Shown: positions 12,209 through 23,912, numbered from the stretch's first letter. The stretch: DNA of 64,000 nt from Dryomyza anilis (GCA_951804985.1 OX638132.1:84448696-84512695), one strand, 5' to 3'. Translations and numbers: made by a program. Notes: a model not told the origin generated them from the sequence alone.

Positions 12209-12981
12209 GTGAGTCAAGTTTGCTTAATTTTATATAAATACTCAAATTTTTCGGAAAATTTTGTTTTTCGGAATAGCAAAAAATTTTCGAAATAAAATGA
12301 ATTTTATTAAAAAAAAATTAAGTACATTTTTTGTTTTCGAAAATATTGTTTATTAAGAAAAAATCGAAATTATCAGAAAAAATAATAATTTTTCGGAATA
12401 AATATATTCGGAATATAAATTACATTATTTAGAATATATTTAATTTTTCTAAATATTTTTTTTTATGTTTTTCGGAATAAATGAAATTCGGATAAAATTC
12501 ATTACATGTCAAAAAATTATTTTTTTTTTGAAAAATTATTTAATTTCGAAAAAAAAGTATGTATAAAATTTTACTTTTAGGAGTAAAATTAGGTATCGAA
12601 ATCATTTTAAATATATAGACAACATTATTTATTAAATAGAATTTTTAGAGTTACATTTAGTTAAATTTAGTTTTTCGGGAAAAAAATAATTCTTCGGAAA
12701 AATTTAAAATAAAGAAAAATTTCGATTATAATATATTTCAAGAAATTATAAAACAAATTATAAAATTTTGCAATACAAAAATTTCGAAATTTTTCGGAGA
12801 AAAAATATTTCAAATGTGTTTTTCGTAATGAATTAAATTCAGTTTTCAGATTAATTTAAATTTTTTGAATAAAAAATATTTTTCGGAATACTTTGAGTTT
12901 TTAGAGGCAAAAAAAAAATTCAAACAATAAAAATTTGCAATACATTTTTTTAATTCTTTAAACAAAATTTATTTTTTCTAG
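12209..12981 (+). other. fru: Intron C1-C2 (773 bp) with recurrent TTTTTCGGAA
   Basis: A GT…AG intron starting gtgagt and ending ttttttctag. It is very AT-rich, with TTTTTCGGA(A) or ATTCGGA(A) recurring about ten times (for example near 12249, 12270, 12395, 12471, 12672, 12797 and 12892). No ORF beyond the short read-through of C1. Confidence 0.9.
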
Positions 12982-13182
12982 GCACATCAAACCATTTTGT
13001 CAGCATGCAGTCCATATTTCGAAACAATCTTCCTACAGAACCACCATCCACATCCGATCATCTACCTGAAGGATGTACGATACTCAGAGATGCGCTCCCT
13101 GCTCGACTTCATGTACAAGGGCGAGGTGAACGTCGGCCAGAGTTCGCTGCCGATGTTCCTCAAAACGGCCGAGAGCCTACAG
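12982..13182 (+). CDS. fru: fruitless common exon C2: rest of BTB domain
   Basis: A 201 bp, 67-codon exon with phase 0 at both ends, following ttttttctag and followed by cag|gttagt. It encodes [20 protein letters not shown], then [20 protein letters not shown] and [20 protein letters not shown]. Joined to C1 it completes a canonical ~115-residue BTB/POZ fold (the AHQ…LSACS…[15 protein letters not shown] and LKTAESLQ signatures), which mediates homo- and heterodimerisation and corepressor contact. The only obvious difference from the fly consensus as I remember it is HH for QH in LQNHHPHP. Confidence 0.97.
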
Positions 13183-13269
13183 GTTAGTCTTAAAATGGAA
13201 TGCCTCTCCCTACGTTTTGTACTCTAACGGTTTCTTTCTTTCTCTCTCCCTGTGTTTTAACTAAATCAG
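13183..13269 (+). other. fru: Short intron C2-C3 (87 bp)
   Basis: gttagt donor, pyrimidine-rich tract TTTCTTTCTTTCTCTCTCCC and acceptor ctaaatcag. It is the only minimal-size intron in the gene here; all other introns have expanded. Confidence 0.93.
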
Positions 13270-14088
13270 GTGCGCGGTCTCACAGACAACAACAATCTGA
13301 ACTATCGGCCCGACTGCGACAAACATCGCGACTCGGCCGCCTCCTCACCAACCGGGCGCACCGCCTACGGCGAACGTGAGTCCCGCGAAGCCGCTCTACG
13401 CTCCAGAGATCGTGATCGTGAACGCGATCGTGAGCTGCGCGACGAACTGCATTCACATCGCAGCAGCAGCAGCCTGAGCGAACGCAGCTCAGCGGCGGCG
13501 GCAGCAGCTGCAGCGGCCGCAGCAGCCGTTGCGGCGGCCGGCGGCAATGTTAACGCCAGCCTACAGTCCGCGGCGGCAGCGCTAGGTTTAGGCGAACGAT
13601 CTCCAAGCGTTGGCAGCGCCAGCGCAGCTGCTGTTGCAGTGGCTGCGGCCGTTGCAGCGGCAGCCAATCGCAGCTCCAGCGCCGATGCGTTGAGTAGAGC
13701 CGACTGTGGCCTCGGCGGAGGCAACGGCATCAGCGTCATTAATCCCAGCGGCAGTTTAGCTGGGAGTGAACGAGGTGGTGTCGGCGGCGTCATCGGCATT
13801 GGCGGATGTGGTCGCGGTGATGGCAACGGCAGTGCGAGCGGCGGCGGCGGCGGTAACGGAGAGCGCGAACGCGCCGACAGTCGTGATGAACTGATGCAGC
13901 TGGACTACAGCAGCAAGGATCGTGATCGAGATCATGATCACGATCGGGAGATGTCCACCACACCGGTGGATCACATCGTCGGTAGCAATAAGCGAAGACG
14001 CAAGAACTCATCCAACTGTGATAATTCGTTGACCTCGGCGCATAACGCAAGTGTGCAGGACAGCAGGCATTACACTCAGGATTCTCAG
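13270..14088 (+). CDS. fru: fruitless common exon C3: low-complexity linker
   Basis: 273 codons in phase 0, from VRGLTDNNNLNYRPDCDKHR to HYTQDSQ, with donor cag|gtgagt. The N-terminus continues the BTB tail (SLQVRGLTDNNNLNYR is a Fru signature). The rest is a disordered linker: RD/RE-rich (RDRDRERDRELRDELHSHR), Ser-rich, two polyalanine blocks (one of 13 Ala, 13494-13530), ERSPSVGSASAA, a Gly-rich stretch, then LMQLDYSSKDRDRDHDHDRE, STTPVDH and a basic KRRRKNSSNCDNSL patch that looks like a nuclear localisation signal. GC content is far above the introns. Long frames on the opposite strand here are shadows. Confidence 0.95.
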
Positions 14089-14326
14089 GTGAGTGGTGAG
14101 ACGAAGGTTTCGGGGGGTTACTACCCCCAGAAACTGAAGAAAAATAATAAAATATCAGCAAAAATATATAAATTATTTAAATATACCCTTACTGTATTTT
14201 TGGGAAATCAGTTCTAAAGTTTATTTAATTAATATTTATATTGCTTAGTATTATAAGAAATCCTTACTGATTTAAAAAAATTCAAATGTCATTTGAAATT
14301 TTACAATTTTACACATCAAGTGTGTT

Positions 14327-14723
14327 TAGAGATGTGCGCTTAATCATATTGTTTGATTAATCAATTTCTAATTAATTTATTAATTGAATGATCAAGATTT
14401 GCGATTAATCAGAACTTTGATGTATCAGGTTTCTGAATCATCAAAATGTTGATTAATTGATAAATCAGCATTTTTGTTCTTGAACATTTAAAACAATTTA
14501 TTTAATTTATTAAATAATTTTAAAATAAATTTTATTTTATTTAAGTGGACAAAATGTTAAAATGTTGTTGAATAAAATTGTTTCATTTTCAATTAATCAA
14601 AATTCTAATTAATCAGATTAATAAAGGCTATGATTAATTAGAATTACTGATTAATCGATGAATCATTTAATCAGGAGTTTGATTAATCAAAATGTTTATT
14701 AATTGATTATGTGCACAGCCCTA
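14327..14723. mobile_element. hAT-like non-autonomous element (family M5, copy 1)
   Basis: Termini TAGAGATGTGCG and GTGCACAGCCCTA are imperfect inverted repeats of the kind seen in hAT-type elements. The interior is full of TTGATTAATCA-like words and has a core (GAACATTTAAAACAATT … AAATGTTGTTGAATAAAATT) shared with 58922-59390. Confidence 0.65.
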
Positions 14724-14785
14724 ATTATTACTAATATTTCATTCATCGAGCAGATAGTTTCATATATAGAACAATTTTTCTAAAC

Positions 14786-15000
14786 CTCAGTTTTTCAGTC
14801 ACATTTTAAAAGTAAACCTAGTTTAAACTAGATGTAATTTCTTTCTTAATCAGCATAACACAAATATAAGAAATGTCATATTAACTGAGTTCTAATTGTC
14901 CTTTTGTTTGCAGAATTTAACGACATTTGCCCGATTTGGTTTGGAACTATAGCCGTGAAAAATGTTAAACCAAGTTTAAACTTGCACTGAAAAAGTTTAA
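14786..15000 (+). repeat. GTTTAAAC-flanked repeat (family M8, copy 1)
   Basis: Begins with TCAGTTTTTCAGTCACATTT, passes CTAGTTTAAACTAGATGTAA and ends CCAAGTTTAAACTTGCA. The same order is found at 32037-32262, and reversed at 17142-17372 and 37745-37970. Confidence 0.7.
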
Positions 15001-15540
15001 ATTTTAAATAATTTTTAAATAATAGTAAATTTTTTTTATCTTCAATGACAAAAGATAGTTTGAACGAAATTAATATTTTGATTTGGAGAAAATTGAATTG
15101 ATTTTTTTAATGGAAAATGAGGGCATATTCTGGATCTGTGTTATCGTGAAGTGATAATGATACTTATTACTTTAGTTTTCATTGAACATTTCCATCTTAT
15201 TTTTCTCTACACTCAGGTCGAAATGCGATTCTGGTTTATCGAGTGAAATTTTTTTTTTTCATAAAATTTCGACAATAGTTATATAGTAAATATAGATTTA
15301 ATATTCAAATTTTAAACGTACATAAAATAAGAAATATTGTCATGAAAAACAATTGGCATTGCTCTTGTTCTGCTGTTCTTGTTCTGCAGTAAAATCAATT
15401 AATAAACTTCTTGAATTTAAAATTAATTTCTATACAAACCTCTGTATATCCATACGAATACTACTTAATTTCAGTTGTTTTAAATACATAGGGCATAGAA
15501 TCAATAATGAATTTCATTTTCAAGTTTTATTAAACTGATA

Positions 15541-15842
15541 AAGGGTTTTTCAACAGGGATGCTACAAAAGTATAGCAACAGGGACAGCAAACGACGCCAT
15601 ATTTCTTGCCGCTCTTTTGACATTTCTCTTCAGTAAGGTTTGCCATTTTATGATGGAAAGATATACGAATTCGAATTTTGGTAGTAAATTTTAATAATTT
15701 CGACTCGTTGTTGGCTCGTATATCTTTCCATCATGAAATGGCAAACCTTACTGAAGAGAAATGACGTCGTTTGCTGTCCCTGTCGCTCTACTTTTGTAGC
15801 CCTTGAAAAAAACTTTTGTAGCGCTCTTATTGAAAAACCCTT
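15541..15842 (+). mobile_element. 302 bp TA-flanked palindromic MITE (family M6, full copy)
   Basis: TIRs AAGGGTTTTTCAA and TTGAAAAACCCTT are flanked by TA on both sides (15539-15540 and 15843-15844). The arms carry GGGACAGCAAACGACG, CTTCAGTAAGGTTTGCCATTT and GATGGAAAGATATACGA, and pair along most of their length. The only non-palindromic part is a ~50 bp loop (GAATTCGAATTTTGGTAGTA…). A minus-strand ORF inside it is an artefact of the palindrome. Confidence 0.88.
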
Positions 15843-17141
15843 TAGATAATCGTCCGGAGAAAGGAACATTTTAAAATGTGAATCACAGTTTTCGATTATT
15901 ATATGCAATAATTTATTCCGTATACTTATTACCGGTGTGTTCCAATAAACAATCAGTTTTAAATTTAATTTTTATTTTACATTTTGAATTCGATATTTTA
16001 ATATAATTTAAAAATTGTAGTATTAAAATCATTTAAGTAATTTATATTTCTATTGAAAGTGAATTTGAGAATATGAAAAAAAAAAGTTTAGAAATTCCTT
16101 TCCTTTAGCTATTCAATTTACATTTGTCTTTCAATTGAATTAAACTGTTTATTAACATTTTTATTTCCTTCATTTGAATTAAATTGTTTTAATTATTAAT
16201 TAGTTTATGCGTGAGTTGCATTTAAATGCGCAGCTCTTCATTTAAATTCCACATAATTGCCGTCCAAATGTTTTTGCGTGTTCTAAATTAATTTGCGAAA
16301 TTAGTTAAGCTCCCTACGCTACTATGCTATGCTGCCACCTCGCATTTGGCCAGAGGTGCCATAGTGCCACTGCATGTGGTGTCGCCGGAAGGATGTGCAT
16401 TAATAACCGTAATTTATGGTGCATTCTAAACATATAAAAAGTGTCGACGACAACAGCAGCAGCGTTGAGTTTAAATAAATCTAAATTTTATCACCTGCAT
16501 GTAATGGCAATTTGTATGAAGTTCAGGTTAGAAAATGTTTAATCAACGTGAATAATTTGCATACTTTAGATGTAATGGTGTTTTAATGATTTAGAAAATC
16601 TAAACAAATTTAGTTTTAATTTGGATTTGTGACAATTATTAAAAGCTTAAAGAAAATCAGTAACCAACAAAAATATAGGTTTTTGAGAAATATTTCATAT
16701 TAAAGGTCATCTGTATACCTTTCAAATGATACCTCAATTAACCCTGTACGTAAACTAGTTTTTAAGATAAATGCAATTAAGATAACCCACTTTTGTGAGT
16801 TTTGAGCTATTTTCTATTTTTCCTATTTCTCACTTTTTAGCCGCCATATGTCGGGAAACATAAAAGTTAGAGATCCAAAATCAAAAATTGTCTTAGTTTA
16901 ATAAGATACAGCATTAGTACAAAATTTTAAATATTTCTTAGGGGTTAGGGGAATTCCGTTCGTTGATTTAAAATGGAATATCCCTATTGGTTTGGTTCAC
17001 ACGCCACAATCGACCAATCTAGCCTAATTTCAATACCAGTTAGGGTAGGTACATAAGTAATCTAAATACTAAAATTCATTCAACTAGCTCTTCTAGTTTT
17101 TCAGTAATTCTGATTTTAAAAAAGTCAGACTGACTTAGGTA

Positions 17142-17372
17142 CACTTTTTCAGTTCAAGTTTAAACCTAGTCTAAAAATTTTCCACATTTTAAAACGTGTA
17201 TGGTTCCTCCGATAATATTGTTGAAATGGCTTTAAATTTTACAGTTAGAAAAAAAATTAGAAATCAGTGAATATAACATATTAAACATATGTGATATGCT
17301 CACTATATACCAAATGAAATCTATTTTAAACTGAGTTTAATTTTAAAATGTAACTGAAAAACTGAACTATTA
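17142..17372 (-). repeat. GTTTAAAC-flanked repeat (family M8, copy 2)
   Basis: Reverse-orientation copy: AGTTCAAGTTTAAACCTAGT at the left, AAACTGAGTTTAATTTTAAAA and TGTAACTGAAAAACTGAAC at the right. Confidence 0.65.
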
Positions 17373-18394
17373 GACAGACGGTCATAAGGACAAATTGTAT
17401 TAATGTCATTATATTTTTACCTTGTCACAATACCCGACCAGTTACATGATAAACTTTTATCTGTTCAAGAGGATCTATTTTTTTATTAAACAAAAGGTAT
17501 ATAAGGGAATAGGATGAAAAAATCTTATACAACCTAAAATCGAAAATGTTGGAAAAACCTTGATCGAAACTGTCATTTGATTCCATATTAGTGAGCGATT
17601 CTAATTTCAAAAATAATAAATTTTAATACAGAACAATTCCATTGATAAATTTTCCATTTACTTATACTATAGAGTTGTTTTTTTTTTTGGGAATTTTTAT
17701 TCTTATTACGTCAAACATATTTTCCTGTTGCGATAAATGTAATCTCTACTGTAAATGTTAGTTTTTATGTTGTTTTATTTATATTTTTCACAGTACATTC
17801 TACATTATTATTATTTTTATTATTAGCTACGTTTACTTTCACTTTACCACTTCAGTAAATTCTTAGTTTTTTTTTTCAAGTTTTTGACGTAATAATAAAT
17901 TGTAAAAATTTATTTGCGATAAGCGTGCCTAAATTTAGAGCTCTTATCACATGGGGTTCAATTGAACTTAACTTTTTTTCTTGCCATATACATTTTTAAA
18001 ACAATTTCTGTAATCACTTCATCTGAAAGGAAGTCAACTTGGTGGAGTAGTGTGAAGTGAATGGACTGACGAGTGTACTGACTACTTAGTAAGTTTTGCA
18101 TATGAATTTTATATCACATGATGGTGATGATGATGGTTGAGGTTTGTGAAAAGGGAAAATACGCACGTCAACGTAAACAGGGCTGGTTTATAAAATGTTT
18201 ATAATACACAATAAAAACATTAAAAAAAAGTAACATTTAATAATGGGTATTACTCAGCTAATTAGTACTATTCTAAATAAGTTTTTACTACAAAGTAAAT
18301 ATTTGAAATGTTTATAAATGTGGCTTTGAATCTTGAATATGGCAAAAGAAATTTTCATGTAGAATTTTTATATTAAATCTCAACTAACTACAAT

Positions 18395-19170
18395 ATTTAT
18401 TATACTTATGAATTGTTCATAATAATAATGAATAGTTCATAATATTAATGATTACTTCATATTATAAATGAATAAAATCAAAGTATTACAGTATGACAGT
18501 TCATAATATCAATGTATATTGTTTATAATATTAATGACTAGTTTATAATACCAATAAATATTACATAATATTAATGAATAATTTATACTATTAATCAATA
18601 CTTCATAATATTAATGTATAGTTCATAATATTAATGAATACTTCATATTATTAATGAATAAGTACATAGTATTAATGAACAGTTCATAGTATTGAGGTAT
18701 AATTAATGACTCGGTAATAATACCAATGAATATTTCATAATATTAGTGAATAATTCATGATATTAATCAATATTACATAATATTAATGAATTATTCATAA
18801 TATTAATGAGTACAATATTTAATATAATTATGAGGTATTCATTATATTAATAAATACTTTATATTAATGAATAAGTTCATAGTATTAATAAACAGTTAAT
18901 AAAATTATTGTATAGTTTATAATATTAATGACTAGTTTATAATACCAATGAATATTTCATAATATTAATGAATGATTCATAATATTAATGAATATTTCAT
19001 AATATTAATGAATAATTCATAATATTAATGAGTACTTCATAATATTAATTAATATAATAATATGAATAATATAAATCAATAGTGCATAATGTTAATGAAT
19101 ATGAAGTATTTATAAAATATTCACAAAATTTATAAAGTATTCGAAGCACTTTTGAATTATTCATAATATG
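18395..19170. repeat. Satellite, ~20 bp unit TTCATAATATTAATGAATA
   Basis: About 35 imperfect copies of a near-palindromic unit (ATTCATAATATTAATGAAT) in head-to-tail order, with a period close to 20 bp. Variants include TTCATAGTATTAATGAACA and TTTATAATACCAATGAATA. A related but looser array lies at 54640-55110. Confidence 0.85.
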
Positions 19171-19556
19171 TTTGAATAACTCATGGTATCAATAACGGTT
19201 CATAGTAATTATGGTTTTTTATTCTTCAGTTTTAAGAATCTTCAAATTCAGTTAAGTTTTAATGAATATTTTAATCTGCAATATGAATTTTTTACTGTGT
19301 AGCACTCATAGTTATATCGCACATTTTAGAAGTAGGTACTCGAGAAGAGTGATTACTGAAGACATGTAATCTTTTAATATTTTGAGTTTGAGTTGCAAAT
19401 AAAGAATTTACGTAAATGAAACCACTTGAAATGCAGCTTTTTTGTAAATATAAAACCAGTTTATGATTGTATTTTGCCCCTTTTCCGAAGCCAATTCTAC
19501 CGCCTTATCTGCGAATACTAATGAAAGCGATACGAAAAAAAAAACATATTTTCCAT

Positions 19557-21100
19557 GTCATAAATGCGATAGTTATTAAATAGGTCACATAAAAATATAT
19601 TCATCATATTAATAAATTTCATTCTTCAAACCATTATTCATTGGAATGCAGAATAATTCATAATAGAAATTACTACAAAACATTTATTGGATGAATGATT
19701 TATATCTGAGTTTGTGATTTATTTTGTAAAATTGTAATTGATGCTGTGAATATTTTTTAAGTATTTTAAATTATGAAAAATTCATCGTATTAATGAACAG
19801 AGTTTAATGCAGAACTTTGAAAAATGGTTCGTCATATTTTAAAACAATTCATAAAAAAACATATGTGATATTAATCAATCCATTATTTTGATGAACTTTT
19901 TATTTTGTAAATTTGAAGTTGATCCAGATACTGAAAAATGTATAGCACTAAAGAATTTCGTTCTTGAACAATTCATAATATTAGTAACTAAAAAACCTCA
20001 ATGCTCTGAACTCATACATTAATTTGTCCAAGTCATAAATGCGATAATTATTAAGTAGTTCACTAAAAAAAATATTCACTGCATTAATAAATTTCAATCT
20101 TCAAGTCATTATTCGTTGGACTTAAGATAAATTCATAATAGAAATGCCTACAGAACATTAATTTGATGAATGATTGTTATATATGTTTTTGTGAACATTT
20201 ATTTTAAAAATTTTAATTCATGCTGTAAAAGTAAATTTAATGTATTGAAGAATTTTGTTCTTTAAGCTATGGTTCGTTATATTTTAGAACAATTCAAATT
20301 AATAAATACATCAATATGACGTATTCCTTTCATACATTTCTTTTCAAATTATATTTTGTAAAAATGAAATTAATGCTTTTAATAAAATCGATTATATTTA
20401 AAAGATTTACATTTTTCAGATGATTAAAAATTCATCGCACTAAAGAATTTCGTTCTTCAACAATTCATAATATTAGTAATTAATAAAACCTGAATGCTCT
20501 GAATTCATACATCAATTTGATGAATAATAAAAAAAGAGAATGTATTTCGAAGTCATAAGTTAAATTTTATTCTTCAAACCATTATTCATTGGACTGAAGA
20601 ACAATTCATAATAAAAAAAAGTCTATTTGATGAATGTATTTTGGTGAAAATGTATTTTGTAAAATTCAAATTCATGCTACAAATAAAATTCATCGTATGG
20701 AAGAACTTAGTTCTTTAAGCAACAATTCGTTATATTTTAGAATAATTCTTAATAATAAATACATCAATACGATGTATTAATTTAATCAATTTGATGTAAT
20801 CATTGAAATTTTATTCATTGAATAAAATCGATTATATTTGAATAATTAACATTTTTCAGATGTTGAAAAATTCATCGCATTAAAGAATTTGGTTCTTCAA
20901 CAATTCATAATACTAATAACTAAAAAAAAGATCAATGCTCTGAATGCATACATCAATTTGATGAATAACTTTCATCAATTTTATGCAGTGTATACGAAAA
21001 TTTGTTAAAATCATTAATGAGAATAAATTTATTTGATTGCAAATTGTTATATGATGTAAAAATTCTTCGAATTGATGTTTAAATTCATAAAATGTTTTTT
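19557..21100. repeat. Tandem block, three ~440-520 bp units
   Basis: Landmarks recur in order. GTCATAAATGCGATA or a variant is at 19557, 20032 and 20552. CTTCAAACCATTATTCATTGGA-type words are at about 19619, 20094 and 20568. AAAGAATTTCGTTCTT is at 19950, 20442 and (variant) 20882, followed each time by AACAATTCATAATA. The spacing shrinks from about 490 to 440 bp, so the units have diverged by indels. Confidence 0.82.
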
Positions 21101-21111
21101 GTAATTTACAC

Positions 21112-21113
21112 AA

Positions 21114-21164
<51 letters not shown>
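21112..21164 (+). repeat. (AAAT)n microsatellite abutting the C4 acceptor
   Basis: About 13 uninterrupted AAAT units ending 13 bp before the acceptor AG of exon C4 (21176-21177). Only TTGTTTGTTTCAG separates the repeat from the exon. Confidence 0.98.
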
Positions 21165-21166
<2 letters not shown>

Positions 21167-21177
21167 GTTTGTTTCAG

Positions 21178-21402
21178 GCGTCCTCCCACAGTAACTTCAA
21201 ATCGAGTCCTGTGCCAAAAACTGGAAACACATCCGAATCGGAGGACGCGGCCGGTCGTCGAGATTCGCCGCTGTCTGCGGCGAGTCAGTTGGGTGGCGTC
21301 GTCGGTGCGCTGAGTCAGTCGCTAAGTATTAAACAGGAACTGATGGATGCGCAGCTGCAGCAGCGTGAACACCATGTAGCGTTGCCACCTGAATTGTTGC
21401 CG
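21178..21402 (+). CDS. fru: fruitless common exon C4
   Basis: A 75-codon exon, phase 0 at both ends, between tttgtttcag and ccg|gtaagt. It encodes ASSHSNFKSSPVPKTGNTSE, SEDAAGRRDSPLSAASQLGG, and SQSLSIKQELMDAQLQQREH followed by HVALPPELLP. NFKSSPVPKTG, SESED, SLSIKQELMDAQ and HHVALPP are recognisable Fru linker motifs; IKQE resembles a SUMO acceptor (ψKxE). The first four residues (ASSH) are extra relative to the Drosophila junction as I remember it. This exon is the branch point: it splices either to the terminal exon at 22128 (phase 0) or to C5. If its donor is not used, the frame stays open to a stop at 21552. Confidence 0.94.
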
Positions 21403-22127
21403 GTAAGTGTTATATGTATTACGAAACAAAATGAAAGCGAATTCAATTCAGGCAACATGTTGCCGTTAAACAATTGTATAAGCAACATGTTGCCAGCTAC
21501 AAAAAATGTCGCTATAACTGTAGGTTTATTTTTTAACAAGTCAGTCTTTTGAATGTTTGAAATCAGTTTTGTTAAGGTTTTTTCTTTGGACCGGTACGAA
21601 GGTTCCAATAATATCATTTATTTTCCTTAATACTTATTATTATTTCATTTTGTTTATAACAAAAAAATTGTATGAATAATGTTAACTCTAAATAATGCTT
21701 CAAACTTAAAATGCGCCGCTCGACCCTCCCAAATGTCACACAATTTGTTAGTTTGTAAAACGTATTTTTTAAGCCTAATGCCAAATGATGAGTGAAAAAC
21801 TTAAGAAAATCTATTGAAGGAACGCAGGATTATTGAGACTACGATCGACCGCGAAAAAGAAAAAATCTAAACAATGCTTTGAAGCTAAATTTAAATGTTT
21901 TTTTTTTTATTTTTTAATTGTTTTTTTTTGTGTTATTTTGTTTATTGTTGCTTTGTCTATTTTCCAAAACGTACAAAAAAACACACACAAAATCACACAA
22001 ATCCTCGCTTTCGATTTTTCTCTTTTCTTTTTTGTTCTCAACTTTTCTTAAGTTTTTCCTTATTTTTTTCCATTCTTTCTTTGTGTTTTTATTTTTGGTT
22101 AAACGATACGAACGCTACGTCGATCAG

Positions 22128-22531
22128 ATAAATGTTGCTCTCGATAATCCGCCTGCAACAGCAACTGCTGCCGCCAAGGCAAGCGAAAAACAAATCACTG
22201 CGCAAAATGTCAGCAACATGGCATCGATATCGGTGGCGGCAGCAACAACAACAATATCTTCAGCAGCAGCAGCAGCAGCAATAACAACAACACGCGCGCC
22301 ACAAGAAACTTTTTTGCAGCAACATGTGCGTCAACAATTTGAACTTTTCCAACAGCAACAGCAGCAACAACAACAGTATTCAAAAGACCAACAGCAACAA
22401 TTGCTGATGCAGCAACTGCAAACATTGCAGCAGCAACACTGGTTCAACACGCAACATGTTGGCAACAGCAGTGACGTTGCTGCCAGTGCAACACAAGCAG
22501 CAACAAATGCCTCCGCGATGCAACGATTGCT

Positions 22532-22564
<33 letters not shown>

Positions 22565-23084
22565 TTTTCTAATGCCTGCGCCGGATGCATTTCATAGAGC
22601 CTCCGCCGCTGACAGCAGCAACAGCAACAAGTTCCAGCTGGATGTCAGCAAAAGTAGCAGCAGCAGCAACACTACCGCTGGCGGTACGCGTAAAAGTGGC
22701 CGCTTCCGCTCCAACTGGCTCTTTCAGTTTGACTGGCTGCAATACGACGAAGTGGCCAACGCCATGTTCTGCAAATTCTGTCGCCGCTGGTCCAACGAAA
22801 TCGCCGACATTCGGACCTCCTTCGTCGAGGGCAACTCGAACTTTCGCCTGGAGATTGTCAATCATCACAACAAATGCAAGTCGCATCGTTTGTGCTACGA
22901 ACGCGAATTGCAACAGCAACAACAAACGCAGCAACAAGCACAATCGCAACCAAAACAAAAGCAACTACAACAATCGCAATTGCAATCGCAATCGCAACAA
23001 AAGCCGCCACCACCAACGCCGCCTCCTACCAAACGTGCCACGCCCGAAGTCATTACGATTCACGTGGGCGACGACAGTTCATAG
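22128..23084 (+). CDS. fru: fruitless alternative terminal exon 1: BED/TTF-like zinc finger C-terminus
   Basis: This 318-codon open segment lies within the C4-C5 intron. I place its start after …gtcgatcag because that AG follows a long T-rich tract (21890-22100) and gives phase 0 with C4; the start is not certain. The N-terminal half is Ala/Gln-rich. Residues ~187-262 hold a compact conserved block: [20 protein letters not shown], then MFCKFCRRW, then [20 protein letters not shown] and SHRLC. That is CxxC … HH-x4/5-H spacing with aromatic W/W/Y anchors, as in BED- or TTF-type zinc fingers of transposase-related proteins, not a C2H2 pair. A Q-rich then Pro-rich tail ends HVGDDSS. Predicted protein with C1-C4 is about 775 aa. 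In-frame extension upstream into hydrophobic codons is intron. Confidence 0.78.
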
Positions 23085-23400
23085 CCATTTTGAAAAAAAA
23101 AAACAACGCGCGCATTATTTGTAGTTTTTACTCAGGAATCCATTAAAATTTAGTATTTTTCAACATTTATAAAAAATGTTAATTTCTTTTTCTTTTTTTG
23201 TTTTTTAACTTTAAGCGGCAATAATTTGGTTTAATTAATTTATTAAATTAGTTGCATTATTATTTTTGTGTCATTATTTTAGTCGTATCGCCCATGTTCT
23301 TCTATAAGCATTTCAATGATAACATTTTGTCAATTTTAAGTTTGATGCATTTTAAGAGAGAAAAACATACAAAATAAAATAATAATAAATACATTTGAAC
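23085..23400 (+). other. fru: Probable 3' UTR and poly(A) signal of terminal exon 1
   Basis: Follows the TAG at 23082-23084. AATAAA occurs at 23372 in an A-rich context (CAAAATAAAATAATAATAAA). A MITE begins 150 bp further on, so the UTR probably ends before it. Confidence 0.4.
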
Positions 23401-23557
23401 TATAAAACTAATTAGTGCGATCAGTATTTTATTTGTGAGAAGCATTTGGCGCATTAAATATGTTTATGGTATGTTTGTGAGAAACATAATTTATAGTATA
23501 AAAAAATTCCATAATTTTAAAATGATTTTATCATTCAAACTATGATTTTAAACAATA

Positions 23558-23912
23558 CACAGACAAAAATAATCAACGTAAATATAGCAATCGATATTTA
23601 TTGCATTCATTATTCAATCCAGCAATGAAATTCACTAATTTAATGAAACTTCTTCGTTATATAAGCAATTGCATTTGCTAATATAAAAATTTGTACGTCA
23701 ATGCAGCAAATAAAAATGTAATTGCTGAAACTGCGCCGACTGATTAATTTGCTGTATTGACGTACAAATATTCATATTAGCAAACGGAATTGCTGATTTA
23801 ACGAAGAATAGCAAATGTTTTCATTAAATTATTGAATTTCATTGCTGTGTTGATTAATGAATGCAGTTAATATCAGTTGCTATATTTATTACGTCGATTA
23901 TTTTGTTCTGTG
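23558..23912. mobile_element. ~355 bp near-palindromic MITE (family M2, copy 1)
   Basis: CACAGACAAAAATAATCAACG at the left and GTCGATTATTTTGTTCTGTG at the right are inverted, flanked by TA on both sides (23556-23557, 23913-23914). Arms AGCAATGAAATTCACTAATT and TTTGTACGTCAATGCAGCAAA pair with their complements, so nearly the whole element is one hairpin. Homologous to 27020-27365 and 45394-45765. Confidence 0.88.

Larger units (their letters stand above)
14089..21177 (+). other. fru: Intron C3-C4 (7.1 kb), repeat-rich
   Basis: A GT…AG intron, GTGAGTGGTGAG to TTGTTTGTTTCAG. It is filled with a hAT-like A/T element, two GTTTAAAC-type repeats, a foldback MITE, a 20 bp-periodic satellite, a ~475 bp tandem block and a terminal (AAAT)n microsatellite, each listed separately. 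15850-17140 and 17380-18390 are AT-rich sequence in which I recognise nothing; 16240-16450 is less AT-rich and non-repetitive. Confidence 0.9.

Noticed and set aside
15648..15908. Minus-strand 86-codon ORF
   Set aside because: It lies within the arms of the M6 palindrome and is an artefact of it.
18395..19170. CRISPR-like array
   Set aside because: Repeats are contiguous, with no unique spacers, in a eukaryotic intron; it is a simple satellite.
21403..21552. Intron-retained extension of C4 as a further Fru isoform end
   Set aside because: The donor ccg|gtaagt is strong and the 50-residue tail has no recognisable feature; it is possible only as retained intron.
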